Source of the DNA: Williamsia sp. DF01-3 | Lineage (GTDB): Bacteria > Actinomycetota > Actinomycetes > Mycobacteriales > Mycobacteriaceae | Assembly (NCBI RefSeq): GCF_023051145.1 | Contig: NZ_JALKFS010000005.1 | Span: 868,001-932,000, forward strand | Direction: 5' to 3' | Length of the DNA stretch: 64,000 bases | Part shown: piece after piece, positions 42,403 through 51,272 of the stretch | How the letters are laid out: each line of letters starts with the position of its first letter | Position numbering within the stretch: position 1 is the first letter of the stretch | Program-made: the position numbers and the translations under genes | The notes under the pieces: model-generated | The model's database searches: none | Told to the model about the DNA's origin: nothing | What the model saw: only the letters and a program-made list of their open reading frames with translations

Positions 42403-43068
42403 CTACCTGATCAATTGTCGGACCAGATCTTCGTCCTTCTTCACGTGCTCATCCATCAAGTAACCCGCCTGAAAGGAGGAGCCGTCGAGAACGGCACCGG
42501 CAATCGCCGTGTGGTCACGCCAGCATCCGTCGGCCCTGCTCTCCACGTCGCGGTCGAAGACCCACGCGATGCGCCGCAGCGTGTGTTCGAGAGTGCGGGC
42601 CAGTTCTCGGTTCCCGGAAGCCTCGGCGATCAGCGTGTGGAAACGAAGCACCAGAGGAGGGACCTGGTCGTGGTGCTTCAACCGCTCGGCCTGTGTTCCC
42701 GACTCGGTGACGAGGCGCAGTTCGGAAGCGAACTCACCACCGATGCGCTCGGCAGCCAGTCGGGCACCGAACACCTCCAGACCTCGGCGGACCTGCATCA
42801 ACTCGATCGCGTCGGCCCGGGACGCGCCTGACACAGTTGCGCCCTTATAGCGCTCGAGGTTGACAAATCCCTCGCTCTGCAACTGCGACAGCGCCTCTCG
42901 GACCGGTACCCGCGACACCCCGAATCGTTCGGCGAGCATGGGTTCCGGGAGACGGTCGCCCGGTTGCAGCTTTCCGTCGAGGACGTCGTTGCGGATCGCT
43001 GCAGCGATCGCTTCCCGGGTCGCCGGCCCTCTTGTCATCGCAGCGGCGACATCCGAGTCGGGGTGCAT
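42403..43068 (-). CDS. GntR-family (FadR subfamily) regulator of the nitrogen-heterocycle operon
   Basis: A ~221-residue regulator with an N-terminal winged HTH (~12-75: AIAAAIRNDVLDGKLQPGDR, ERFGVSRVPVREALSQLQSE) and a C-terminal FCD helical domain (RFHTLIAEASGNRELARTLE, His residues for a metal or ligand site). Starts at ATG 43068 or 43038; neither has a clear ribosome site. It is upstream and co-directional with the permease operon, with two matching palindromes between, so it very likely controls that operon. Confidence 0.88.
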   Translation of the reverse strand: MHPDSDVAAAMTRGPATREAIAAAIRNDVLDGKLQPGDRLPEPMLAERFGVSRVPVREALSQLQSEGFVNLERYKGATVSGASRADAIELMQVRRGLEVFGARLAAERIGGEFASELRLVTESGTQAERLKHHDQVPPLVLRFHTLIAEASGNRELARTLEHTLRRIAWVFDRDVESRADGCWRDHTAIAGAVLDGSSFQAGYLMDEHVKKDEDLVRQLIR

Positions 43069-43115
43069 CCGGTCAGGATAGTTGCAGCCGGGGGTTCGTG
43101 ACCTGCTCGGTGAGG

Positions 43116-43580
43116 TCAGGAAGCAGTCGCTGCGGCCAGTCGCGCGAGGGTGTCGGCCAACTGGTCCTCGGTGACGAGCGGGAACTTCACCTGCTCGAGG
43201 AGCTTCTTGTCGGTGACCTTGGACCAGTCGTACGTGTGCCGGACCAGCGTCTCGTTGGGGCCCTGAGACTCCAACTCCCACAACCACTCCCAGCCGGGAG
43301 GTTCCGTACCGGCGGGCGCGGTCTTCCATGCCAGCAACTTGTCTTTCGCGTAACCGGAGACGTGGTTGTCGGTCTTGTACTCGCCGCCCATGTGATCGCC
43401 CTGCATGTTCATGGTGAACACCTCGCCGACCTGCTGGATCCGATCGGCGTGGTCCACGCCGCGGATGAACCCCGAACCATCGAGCTCCTGGTGCCGCTCA
43501 GGGTTGGAGAGAACGTCGAAAACTGCGTCGACGGGCGCATCGATGGTGCGTTCGACTGTGACCTTCGTGTTTTCGCTCAT
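43116..43580 (-). CDS. SRPBCC (START/Bet v1-like) family protein
   Basis: A 154-residue protein. The N-terminal strand and helix KVTVERTIDAPVDAVFDVLS is the hallmark of polyketide-cyclase/SRPBCC proteins. Later strands include VFTMNMQGDHMGGEYKTDNH and a C-terminal long helix (DQLADTLARLAAATAS). ATG 43580 is chosen at the start of the conserved domain; longer in-frame starts would extend through the divergent promoter region. It binds a hydrophobic small molecule by fold; no substrate can be assigned. Confidence 0.85.
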   Translation of the reverse strand: MSENTKVTVERTIDAPVDAVFDVLSNPERHQELDGSGFIRGVDHADRIQQVGEVFTMNMQGDHMGGEYKTDNHVSGYAKDKLLAWKTAPAGTEPPGWEWLWELESQGPNETLVRHTYDWSKVTDKKLLEQVKFPLVTEDQLADTLARLAAATAS

Positions 43581-43692
43581 GCCCCAACACTGCCTAAGAA
43601 TCGGTGACACGGCAAGGCCGCCCGCGTAGACCCACCCTGTCTGCCCACTCGAACCGATATGCATTTCGAGTGAACACGTGCACACTGAACGT

Positions 43693-44046
43693 ATGACCCA
43701 ACATCGTGCGCTCACAGTGGCGGACAACCCGTTGGCGCTGATCATGCTGGCTGAACTACCCGAAGAAATGTCAGCGGCCGCGTTCGGCGATCAGACGGGC
43801 AGCGTGACGCCGGAGATGCTCACCGAGTACATGGCCCTCATCGACCGGCACTGTCCGGCCTCGGCGACGGTGAGTTCGGCGACGTTGCATGCCGCAGTGA
43901 ACGCACAGCTGGCTGCGTACGCACCGACGATGCCCGAGCTCTGCGCCAGTTACCTCAACAGCCACGGCGGGTTCGGGGCCAACATCTGGGTCAAAGCGGC
44001 GGTCCTGCAGCTTCGTGACGCGCTGGTGGACGGACGCACGAGCTAG
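43693..44046 (+). CDS. Hypothetical protein, 117 residues
   Basis: A small helical protein beginning MTQHRALTVADNPLALIMLA. It carries two Cys (in RHCPASATVSSATLH and PELCASYLNSHGG) and a conserved-looking C-terminus (FGANIWVKAAVLQLRDALVD). ATG 43693 is chosen; a GTG at 43678 is possible. The gene converges on the intradiol dioxygenase with a four-base overlap. No domain recognised. Confidence 0.6.
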   Translation: MTQHRALTVADNPLALIMLAELPEEMSAAAFGDQTGSVTPEMLTEYMALIDRHCPASATVSSATLHAAVNAQLAAYAPTMPELCASYLNSHGGFGANIWVKAAVLQLRDALVDGRTS

Positions 44047-45014
44047 CCCGTCGGGCCACCGTTCGGCATTCCGCCGGGTGGGACACCGCCCCCGGACATC
44101 TGGCCACCCGCGGGTTCGGTGGTGGCGTCGACCCCCACGGCCAGGGCAACTGTGTACCCGCCGGTGACGTCGCCGGTCACCGACGCCAGCTGTGCGGCCC
44201 CGGAATCGTCACCGAAGACGTTGTCACTGTCGAGGCCGACCCGGGCGAGGTTGGCCACGGAATCCTCGTACCCCGCGGTCGCGTAGACGGCGTCGCACGC
44301 ATCCTGTGGAAGCGCGACCTGCGAGGTGGAGATGGCATTGGTGGAATCGGTGATGCTGTTCTGGTCGGGGTAGACCTCGAAATGGATGTGAGGCCAGCGT
44401 CCGCTGTAACAAGCGGGAAAGATGCTGGTGTACTCGACCTTTCCGTCGGCATCGGCAATCTGGACGCCGCGCAGGAAGTTCTGGTCGGTGACCCCGTCCG
44501 AGTACAGCGAATATCCACCGTCGCGCGTGCAGTGCCACACGTACACAGCCGCGCCCTCCAGTGGAACACCTCCGTTGGCGAGGTCGGAGACCGTCAGTTG
44601 CAAGGTCATCGGTACGCCGTCAGCGGTACCGCTGAACTCTCCGAAACTGGACCGGATGTCGGTGCGGACGATGCCGCTCTGTTCGAGGACGTCGGGTCCG
44701 TTGGACCCGTCCCCGGGATATGGGCCTGCGGTCTCGTCAGGAATTTCGGTCAGCGCCGTCGATGATGCAGTGCTTGTTGTGGACGATGCAGGCGTCGTCG
44801 CAGAGCTGGTGGCCGAGTTCGAGTTGCTCGACCCTCCGCACGCCGCCAATCCGACGGTGGCTGCACCCAATCCGAATGCTGCGAGCATCCTGCGTCGACT
44901 GAACAACGTATCCACGTCGAAAGCCAACCCCTGGTCGACCACCTCGTCGGCGGGCCGGGGCAGTCGGCGACCCTCGTAGGTCGGTGTCGAATCACGTTGC
45001 CTGCGCCGTGTCAT
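44043..45014 (-). CDS. Secreted intradiol ring-cleavage dioxygenase-like lipoprotein
   Basis: A 323-residue protein. The N-terminal ~37 residues are cytoplasmic-looking, then a twin-arginine signal (SRRRMLAAFGLG, ~39-50) runs into a lipobox GLAAC (Cys59) and a Ser/Thr-rich linker. The protocatechuate/catechol-dioxygenase fold follows: ETAGPYPGDGSNG, AAVYVWHCTRDGGYSLYS with the first Tyr ligand, and CYSGRWPHIHFEVYPD carrying Tyr and the two His iron ligands. All four non-heme iron ligands appear present. The C-terminus is Gly/Pro/Met-rich. Exported members are of unknown substrate, probably aromatic compounds at the cell surface. Confidence 0.85.
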   Translation of the reverse strand: MTRRRQRDSTPTYEGRRLPRPADEVVDQGLAFDVDTLFSRRRMLAAFGLGAATVGLAACGGSSNSNSATSSATTPASSTTSTASSTALTEIPDETAGPYPGDGSNGPDVLEQSGIVRTDIRSSFGEFSGTADGVPMTLQLTVSDLANGGVPLEGAAVYVWHCTRDGGYSLYSDGVTDQNFLRGVQIADADGKVEYTSIFPACYSGRWPHIHFEVYPDQNSITDSTNAISTSQVALPQDACDAVYATAGYEDSVANLARVGLDSDNVFGDDSGAAQLASVTGDVTGGYTVALAVGVDATTEPAGGQMSGGGVPPGGMPNGGPTG

Positions 45015-45190
45015 GTTGCCTCCTCTGCTGATCCGGTTCGATCGTCAACCGGGTGACATCAGTCTTGATCGACAACCTGGCAATCAGCTGGACGGCCGCT
45101 GCGAAGAGCCCACCCACGGTGAGCGGCAGCCGCTGCGGGGTTGAGTGGGTACCGAGGAACGTGCGGCCACAACGGTTTCGAGTGGGCTGC

Positions 45191-45622
45191 TCAGCCGGCG
45201 GGCGGTGGCCCGAAGGTTCGTGGCGGTGTGCCGGGAACCAGTGAGAGATGAGTGTGTATCGCCTGCCACGGTTGGTCGACGTCTGATCGGGTCAGCAAGA
45301 CCGTCGAGCGGCCCGGCCGTTCGAACGGCGTCCCGTTCTCGGCGTAGCCGGTAGAGGTCCACAGGCACAGCCCCCAGCCGGTGAGCTTGTCATCAGACGT
45401 CCCGGTCACCATCGAATCCAGGTCGAAATGGAACTCGGTGATACGGCCCCATATCGAACGCCATTGTTCGTTCTCCAACTCGTCGATGCCGCGGACCAGT
45501 CGCATGTAGGTCCCGAAGCCGACGACGTCGGGAGCGAACATCGTGCGGGCCTTGTCGTAGTCGACGTCGACGATCAGCTGACGCCAGCCCTCGAACCAAT
45601 CCCGGATCGTGATGTCCTGCAA
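45191..45622 (-). CDS. SnoaL-like domain protein
   Basis: A 143-residue NTF2-fold protein: TIRDWFEGWRQLIVDVDYDK (helix), APDVVGFGTYMRLVRGIDEL, WRSIWGRITEFHFDLDSMVT, and HTHLSLVPGTPPRTFG at the end. A TTG at 45622 with GGAAGAGG upstream is the best start; no ATG occurs early in this frame. It is divergent from the ATP-grasp gene. Ligand unknown. Confidence 0.75.
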   Translation of the reverse strand: MQDITIRDWFEGWRQLIVDVDYDKARTMFAPDVVGFGTYMRLVRGIDELENEQWRSIWGRITEFHFDLDSMVTGTSDDKLTGWGLCLWTSTGYAENGTPFERPGRSTVLLTRSDVDQPWQAIHTHLSLVPGTPPRTFGPPPAG

Positions 45623-45655
45623 AGTAATCCTCTTCCGCCATGGGGGGCTAGTCTG

Positions 45656-46531
45656 ATGCCGATGTCTGACACCACCGTAGCGCGGGTCGCGCTCGCCGCG
45701 ATCATGCGAATTCCGCTGACACCGAGACGAATTCTGTTCTATGGTGCCCTTCACCGACGCCTGCCGCGTCTGCGGAATCCACAACGTTTCACCGACAAGG
45801 TCAACTGGCGAGTGCGCCACGACCGCCGCGAGTTGCTGGCCCCGACGTGCGACAAGTTGGCCATGAAAGAACTGGCGTCTGCCACCGCCGGAGATTCTGT
45901 GAGGGTTCCGCAGACCCTCTGGGCAGGAACCGATCTGCGGGACCTGGGCTCGGTCGATCTGCCCGATCGATGGATCCTGAAGCCGGCGCACCGGTTCGGC
46001 AAGATCATCGTGGGCCATGGGCAACCCGACATCGACGACCTGCTCGACCGGACCGACGGATGGCTCGACAACGAGAACTGGCAGCTCATGGGCGAGTGGG
46101 GTTACAGCCGGGCCACACCGCGGATCCTGGTCGAAGAGCGGATCGGTACATCCGATGCCCTACCCTCGGACTACAAGTTCTTCGTCTTCGCCGGCGTCGC
46201 CCGCTATGTGCTGGTGGTCTCCGATCGAGTTGCCGATCCGCGGGCTTCGTACTACGACACCTCGTGGAATCGGGTTGCGACACATCCCGGGGCAGAGGAC
46301 CTCCCACTGGTGCCTGCGCCGCCCCACCTCTCGGAGATGATCGCGATCGCCGAACGCATCGCGCACGGATTCGACTTCCTCCGCGTCGATCTGTACGACG
46401 TCGACGGACACGTGTGGTTCGGCGAAACCACCGCCTATCCGATGAGTGGGCTCGGCAGGTACTCGCCGGATTCCTTTGATGAAGAACTCGGCAGCTGGTG
46501 GACGTTGCCCGACCTCAGAGCCGACCCTTGA
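45656..46531 (+). CDS. TupA-like ATP-grasp protein
   Basis: A 291-residue protein of the ATPgrasp_TupA type. Motifs include NPQRFTDKVNWRVRHDRREL, TCDKLAMKELASA, the nucleotide Lys in DRWILKPAHRFGKIIV, and the late metal-binding segment DFLRVDLYDVDGHVWFGETT. Relatives act in teichuronopeptide-like or cell-surface polymer synthesis, joining an acid to an amine with ATP. No surface-polymer genes are nearby, so the role is open. ATG 45656 or 45662. It overlaps the converging next gene by 17 bases. Confidence 0.8.
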   Translation: MPMSDTTVARVALAAIMRIPLTPRRILFYGALHRRLPRLRNPQRFTDKVNWRVRHDRRELLAPTCDKLAMKELASATAGDSVRVPQTLWAGTDLRDLGSVDLPDRWILKPAHRFGKIIVGHGQPDIDDLLDRTDGWLDNENWQLMGEWGYSRATPRILVEERIGTSDALPSDYKFFVFAGVARYVLVVSDRVADPRASYYDTSWNRVATHPGAEDLPLVPAPPHLSEMIAIAERIAHGFDFLRVDLYDVDGHVWFGETTAYPMSGLGRYSPDSFDEELGSWWTLPDLRADP

Positions 46532-47726
46532 GAATCAGGTTCCAGTACATCTGCGGCAGTCCGTAGCGGTCGAAGGCCCATGCCGATCGTCGTGGTTTGA
46601 GCGGGTCGACAAACGACGGTAACGATGACTGGACGGTGCCTGCCCGGTCGAACTCACCGGCGATCAGCCTGTGCCCGTCGATGGCGACGGGCGCGACCGT
46701 GTATCCGTCGTACTCCGCCAACGCTTTTCCCTCGCGGGCAGCGATCAGGTTGTCGACGAGGATTGCGATCTGCCGGCGCAGCGCACCGCCGGACGGGTCA
46801 GTGGCCACCGCGGCCCCGTCTCCTGCAGCCCAGATGTCGGGGTACGTGTGATGGCGGAACGTGTGGGGGTCGATGTCGACAAGACCGCGGGGATCGGAGC
46901 CGGAAAGTCCCGACAACTCGACCCACAGGGGCCCACGGAACGGCGGGACCAGGTGAAGCATGTCGTAGGGCAGTCGTTCGACCGACCCGGTGCCCTCCGT
47001 CACCGCTATCTGCCGACCCTCGGGATCGAGCTCGGTGACCGCTGTATTGCGCAACACCCTCACGTCGAGGTCGGCTAGCAGGCTGTACAGCCGGCCGTCG
47101 AGGTCGGGCACACCCAGCAACTCGGGACGGTCGACCACCAGGGTGATGTCGACCCCGGGCAGTCGGCCGGTCTTCTGCCAGTGGGCTGCAGCCAGGAAGA
47201 GTGGTTTGAGCGTGGTGCCGGTACAGCTCACCGGCGCGCGAGGCACGGTGAACAAGGCCCGTCCCCGCGCGGGCATGGTCTTGACCAACTCCCATGTCTC
47301 CTCGGCCCGGTCCACGTAATTGCTGGCAACAGCCGAGGATTCGAGGGCCGCGTCGACACCGGGTAGTGCGTCAGCATCCGGGACGAGGCCGGGCCCGAGA
47401 ACCAGGTCTCGGTATCGGAAGGTACGGCCGGACGCGCACAACACCGACTGCGACGGCGCATCAACCGAGATCGCGGTGTCCTGAACCCATGTGCACTTCT
47501 CGGGGGTCACCGATCGCTGGGTTCGTTCGGCGTCGTTCAACGTCGCCTGCCCGCCGCCCACGTACGACAGCAGTGGCCGATAGGTGTGGACCCTCTGCGG
47601 CTCGATGACGGCGACGTCGGTGATGCCCTTCTTGATTAGCCGGGCCGCGGCACTGATCCCGGCGTTACCGCCGCCGATGACCAGGACGTCGAAGTACTGG
47701 TCCGCTGTGCTCGCTGCTGGGGTCAT
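46515..47726 (-). CDS. sqr: Sulfide:quinone oxidoreductase-like FAD protein (type II)
   Basis: A 403-residue FAD disulfide-oxidoreductase-fold protein: VLVIGGGNAGISAAARLIKK (FAD, ~14-33), PQRVHTYRPLLSYVGGGQA, and APVSCTGTTLKPLFLAA with the redox Cys typical of SQR. TYPDIWAAGDGAAVATD is the second FAD motif, and the C-terminal FDRYGLPQMYWNLILKGRL is the short membrane-binding end seen in SQOR-type enzymes. It would oxidise sulfide at the membrane and pass electrons to menaquinone. A second redox Cys is not obvious by eye, so the substrate is not certain. ATG 47726 is chosen. Confidence 0.82.
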   Translation of the reverse strand: MTPAASTADQYFDVLVIGGGNAGISAAARLIKKGITDVAVIEPQRVHTYRPLLSYVGGGQATLNDAERTQRSVTPEKCTWVQDTAISVDAPSQSVLCASGRTFRYRDLVLGPGLVPDADALPGVDAALESSAVASNYVDRAEETWELVKTMPARGRALFTVPRAPVSCTGTTLKPLFLAAAHWQKTGRLPGVDITLVVDRPELLGVPDLDGRLYSLLADLDVRVLRNTAVTELDPEGRQIAVTEGTGSVERLPYDMLHLVPPFRGPLWVELSGLSGSDPRGLVDIDPHTFRHHTYPDIWAAGDGAAVATDPSGGALRRQIAILVDNLIAAREGKALAEYDGYTVAPVAIDGHRLIAGEFDRAGTVQSSLPSFVDPLKPRRSAWAFDRYGLPQMYWNLILKGRL

Positions 47727-47770
47727 ATCGGCCCTGTACCCAGAACCTTCGGTGACCACCCGTCGGCGAA

Positions 47771-48058
47771 TCACGCACCGGTGTCGACCGCATCGCGTTG
47801 AACGAAGATGACCATCGGGTCGTCGGGCGCGATCATGATGCACGCATCGTCGGTCAGCGTGAGCATCACGGCGCGGGTGGTGTCGATGGACGCGTCGAGT
47901 TGGTCGAAGATCTCTGTGGCCAACTGACTCGGGATCTCGAAGCGGTGGTCGTCGAGGTGGACTGCAGTGACGGCCTCCGCGACTGCTTCGCCTGCGGACT
48001 CGTCGGCGTCCGACAGAGGGATGTCGGATGCAGTCGACTCCCGGCCCTTGTCGACCAT
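47771..48058 (-). CDS. Hypothetical 95-residue acidic protein
   Basis: An acidic N-terminal third (SDIPLSDADESAGEAVAEAV) is followed by a compact domain (FEIPSQLATEIFDQLDASID, AVMLTLTDDACIMIAPDDPM). ATG 48058 is chosen because GAGGAG lies seven bases upstream; ATG 48064 is too close. It lies 45 bases upstream of, and co-directional with, the SQR-like gene, so the two are probably co-transcribed. Not recognised. Confidence 0.6.
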   Translation of the reverse strand: MVDKGRESTASDIPLSDADESAGEAVAEAVTAVHLDDHRFEIPSQLATEIFDQLDASIDTTRAVMLTLTDDACIMIAPDDPMVIFVQRDAVDTGA

Positions 48059-48313
48059 CGGCATTCTCCTCAACGTGTGGTGATGAGTCAGCCTAAGAGA
48101 TATTCGATGATCTGGCACCTGCGCCTGGGTGTTCAGTCGATTTCGGCCATGCGTCACCGTCTCCGGTCCCAGGTGATGCTGCGGGAACGGAGTTCGAGGA
48201 TGACATCGGACCACCTCGTCGTGGTCCATGCCATGCTGCGAGGGTCAGCGGCGCAATGAACGGCGATCAGGCAACACATTCCTCACCGAGGCGATCGCAC
48301 GGCCGGCTGCGGG

Positions 48314-48607
48314 TCAACTCATCACCAGGGCCTCCTGCACTGCGGCGTAGAACGCCTTACCCGGGTCGCCGAACACTTCGGTCTCCGGAAAGTACATGGC
48401 GGCCATGCCGCTGAGGAGTGACCCGCACGCGCCCGGACGGACCGCGACGGCAAACCACATGCCGATGGAGACACCTTGGATGGTGCGGGTCCAGTCGGCG
48501 CGCTCCTCGATGGCATTGGCGACACTCAGCATCAGCTTCGGATCCTTCATGCTCCGAACCCCCGTGCTGCGATACCGCTCTGCGTTTGGGTGGTGATCGG
48601 CGGACAT
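48314..48607 (-). CDS. Hypothetical protein, ~97 residues
   Basis: The conserved-looking part begins MKDPKLMLSVANAIEERADW and continues IQGVSIGMWFAVAVRPGACG to YFPETEVFGDPGKAFYAAVQ. Either ATG 48607 (97 residues) or ATG 48550 (78 residues) could start it; neither ribosome site is decisive. No known domain. The upstream ~280 bases to the glutamate decarboxylase gene contain no gene. Confidence 0.5.
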   Translation of the reverse strand: MSADHHPNAERYRSTGVRSMKDPKLMLSVANAIEERADWTRTIQGVSIGMWFAVAVRPGACGSLLSGMAAMYFPETEVFGDPGKAFYAAVQEALVMS

Positions 48608-48892
48608 GTCGACAAATGCATTTTGTTCTCCCTGGATGGGTTGGACAGCTGGCCACTTGGCCAACTGCCCTGACCGTCGCACGAGAGACGCCTACTTGTC
48701 GCAGGTCAATGAGTAATTGCTGGTGAGTTAATAAAACAACATGCGAAATTAACGACCGAAGGTCGCAAAGAACTCGGGCCAATCACCGGGAGGGGATGGT
48801 GTCGGTCCCCGTCGACAATGACTCGATCGTCGCGAGAGGTGAAATCCCCCGAAGAAACTGTGACTCAGGACACAGCTATTTGCGCCCAAAAA

Positions 48893-50251
48893 TCAGTGGG
48901 CGAAATGCTGGCTCTCCAAATGGCCGCCGGCCTGTATCTTGCGTAGTCCGTCCATCACCTCGACGAGGTGCTGGTGCAGGACGCGAGCCATGTCGCGCGA
49001 GAACCCCTCCCGCACCACGACTCGGAGAACGGCGACGTCCGTGGCGTCGTCGGGCATCGTGTAGGCGGGTACCTGCCAGCCGTACACCCGCAGGCCATGG
49101 GAGATGTCGAACACCGTGAACGGGCAAGGGTCGTTCAGCTTGAACGTCACGACCGGTATCGCCGAACCGTCTGTCAGGACGTCGATCTCTTCTTCCTCGG
49201 CGATCTGCCCGGCAAACCATTGGGCTGTGCTCGACAGCGCCTTCATGATGTCGGTGTAGCCGGCGCGCCCGAGTCGCAGGAAGTTGTAGTACTGGCCGAT
49301 GACCTGATTGCCGGGACGCGAGAAGTTGAGAGTGAAGGTGGGCATGTCGCCGCCGAGGTAATTGACGCGGAACACCAAGTCCTCGGCGAGGTGCTCCTTG
49401 CCGCGCCAGACCACGAAACCGACTCCGGGATAGGTGAGTCCGTACTTGTGTCCGCTGACGTTGATCGAAACCACCCGCGGCACCCGGAAATCCCACTCGA
49501 CATCGGGGTGCAGGAACGGAAGCACAAAACCGCCACTGGCCGCGTCGACGTGGATCGGGATGTCCGGGCCGCCATCGGCCGCGAGCTTGTCCAGAGCGGT
49601 GGCGACCTCTTTGACAGGTTCGAGTTCGCCTGTGTACGTGGTCCCGGCGATCACCACGACGCCGATCGTGTTCTCGTCCACCGCCTCGGTCACCTGCTCG
49701 GGGGTGATGACGTAGCGACCCGCCTCCATCGGCAGATAGCGCGGTTCGACCTCGAAATAGCGGCAGAACTTCTCCCAGACCACTTGAACGTTGCTGCCGA
49801 GGACGAGGTTCGGTGTGCCGCCCGTCTTCTTCTCGCGCCAGCGCCATTTGAGGGCGAGTCCGCCGAGCATCACGGCCTCCGATGAGCCGATGGTGGATGC
49901 GCCAGTAGCTGTCGATGCGTCCTCGGGGTCGAGTCCGGGAGCGTGGAACAGATCGGCGACCATGCTCACGCACCGGGATTCGATGGCGGCAGTCAACGGA
50001 TATTCGTCTTTGTCGATCATGTTCTTGTCGAAGGTCTCGGCCATCAATCGCTCGGCCTGCGGATCCATCCAAGTGGTCACAAATGTAGCCAGATTGAGGC
50101 GCGAATTGCCGTCGAGCATCAATTCATCGTGGATGAAGCGGTACGCGATTTCCGGTTCCATCGAATCGTCCGGAATTCTCAGGGCCGGGACACCCTCGAC
50201 AGCGAGCCGGCCGGTATATGCGGGAGCGATCAATCCACGTTCGTTCGACAT
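48893..50251 (-). CDS. gadB: Glutamate decarboxylase (PLP-dependent)
   Basis: A 452-residue group II PLP decarboxylase converting glutamate to GABA with proton consumption. Visible are TATGASTIGSSEAVMLGGLA (cofactor phosphate region), IPIHVDAASGGFVLPF (Asp contacting PLP nitrogen) and the Schiff-base Lys in VSINVSGHKYGLTYPG. Length and sequence match bacterial GadA/B closely. ATG 50251. No GABA antiporter lies nearby. Confidence 0.95.
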   Translation of the reverse strand: MSNERGLIAPAYTGRLAVEGVPALRIPDDSMEPEIAYRFIHDELMLDGNSRLNLATFVTTWMDPQAERLMAETFDKNMIDKDEYPLTAAIESRCVSMVADLFHAPGLDPEDASTATGASTIGSSEAVMLGGLALKWRWREKKTGGTPNLVLGSNVQVVWEKFCRYFEVEPRYLPMEAGRYVITPEQVTEAVDENTIGVVVIAGTTYTGELEPVKEVATALDKLAADGGPDIPIHVDAASGGFVLPFLHPDVEWDFRVPRVVSINVSGHKYGLTYPGVGFVVWRGKEHLAEDLVFRVNYLGGDMPTFTLNFSRPGNQVIGQYYNFLRLGRAGYTDIMKALSSTAQWFAGQIAEEEEIDVLTDGSAIPVVTFKLNDPCPFTVFDISHGLRVYGWQVPAYTMPDDATDVAVLRVVVREGFSRDMARVLHQHLVEVMDGLRKIQAGGHLESQHFAH

Positions 50252-50414
50252 TTGAACTCCATCGCGTTGGATGAGACGCGGTGCTTTTCGACGCCCGCGA
50301 AGCGTTTTGATCGTACCGTTTGCCGTGCCCGCGTACGGAGAAACTGTTTCTAGGCCTGCGTACGCCGCGCCGGTAGTGTTTGACTCCTGACGGCCGAGCT
50401 GAGGAGCAAAACGT

Positions 50415-51272
50415 ATGGGGCCTGGATACGGGAACGATCCCAACAAGCCGGATGAACCGTACTGGGGCGGCCAGGATCCTCGGCAACCGCAACAGCCGTA
50501 CTGGGGTCAGCCTTCGGACCAGCAGGGCCAGGGCCCCAGCGGCACCAGTCAGATGCCGGCGTACGGATCGGGCTCGACGCCCCAATACGGCGGTCCCCAG
50601 TACGGCGACCCCCAATACGGCGGTAACCAATACGGCGAACCGGCGTATGGCCCGCCCGCCTATGGGCCGCAAGGTCAGCCTGCTTATGGGGAGCCGTTCG
50701 ACCCGAACAATCCGTACGGCAACAACCCTTACGGTGGCGGACCTCCATACGGAGAGCCTCCGTACGGAGGCGGCTACGGCGGTCCCCCGAACGGACCCGA
50801 CGATGGGGGCAGCAAGAAAACCCTGCTGATTATCCTGGGCGCGGTGGTCGCACTGATCGTGGTCGCCGGCGGAGCATTTGCGGCCCTCGCCCTGATGGGA
50901 GGCTCCGACGACGACTCCCCGTCGGCGACGTCCACCTCGGCAACGTCGACCACCGACACGACAACCACCCGGGAAACCGACGACACCACCACCACCACGG
51001 AAACCACCACGACGGGTTCGACCGCGGGAACGGTCGAGTACGAGGTGACCGGCTCGGCGATGCTGATCCTGTACAGCGATCGTGACGGCGAGAAGACCGA
51101 ATCCGATCCCCGCACGCCGTGGACCAAAACCATCGACCGCGCGCCGGACACGTTGCAGCTCAGTGCTTTCTCGATCGATGGCAATGACGTGACGTGCTCT
51201 ATCAAGGTCGACGGGAAGGTCGTCGCCGACGAGAAGGGTGTGTTGGCGGTCTGCGTCCATCTCGGCTCATGA
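50415..51272 (+). CDS. MmpS-like membrane protein with Pro/Tyr/Gly-rich N-terminal repeats
   Basis: A 285-residue protein in three parts. Residues 1-130 are a low-complexity domain of PQYG/PAYG/PPYG-type repeats. One membrane helix follows (~135-160: LLIILGAVVALIVVAGGAFA), then a Thr/Ser-rich linker. The extracytoplasmic beta-domain (VEYEVTGSAMLILYSDRDGE, DVTCSIKVDGKVVADEKG, Cys pair) resembles MmpS proteins. MmpS partners MmpL lipid transporters, but no mmpL is nearby. GAGGAG precedes ATG 50415 by eight bases. Its stop overlaps the methyltransferase start. Confidence 0.75.
   Translation: MGPGYGNDPNKPDEPYWGGQDPRQPQQPYWGQPSDQQGQGPSGTSQMPAYGSGSTPQYGGPQYGDPQYGGNQYGEPAYGPPAYGPQGQPAYGEPFDPNNPYGNNPYGGGPPYGEPPYGGGYGGPPNGPDDGGSKKTLLIILGAVVALIVVAGGAFAALALMGGSDDDSPSATSTSATSTTDTTTTRETDDTTTTTETTTTGSTAGTVEYEVTGSAMLILYSDRDGEKTESDPRTPWTKTIDRAPDTLQLSAFSIDGNDVTCSIKVDGKVVADEKGVLAVCVHLGS

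Noticed and set aside
50560-50790. Short tandem repeats that could suggest a CRISPR array or satellite
   Set aside because: They are in-frame codons for PQYG/PAYG-type repeats inside the MmpS-like gene, without uniform spacers.
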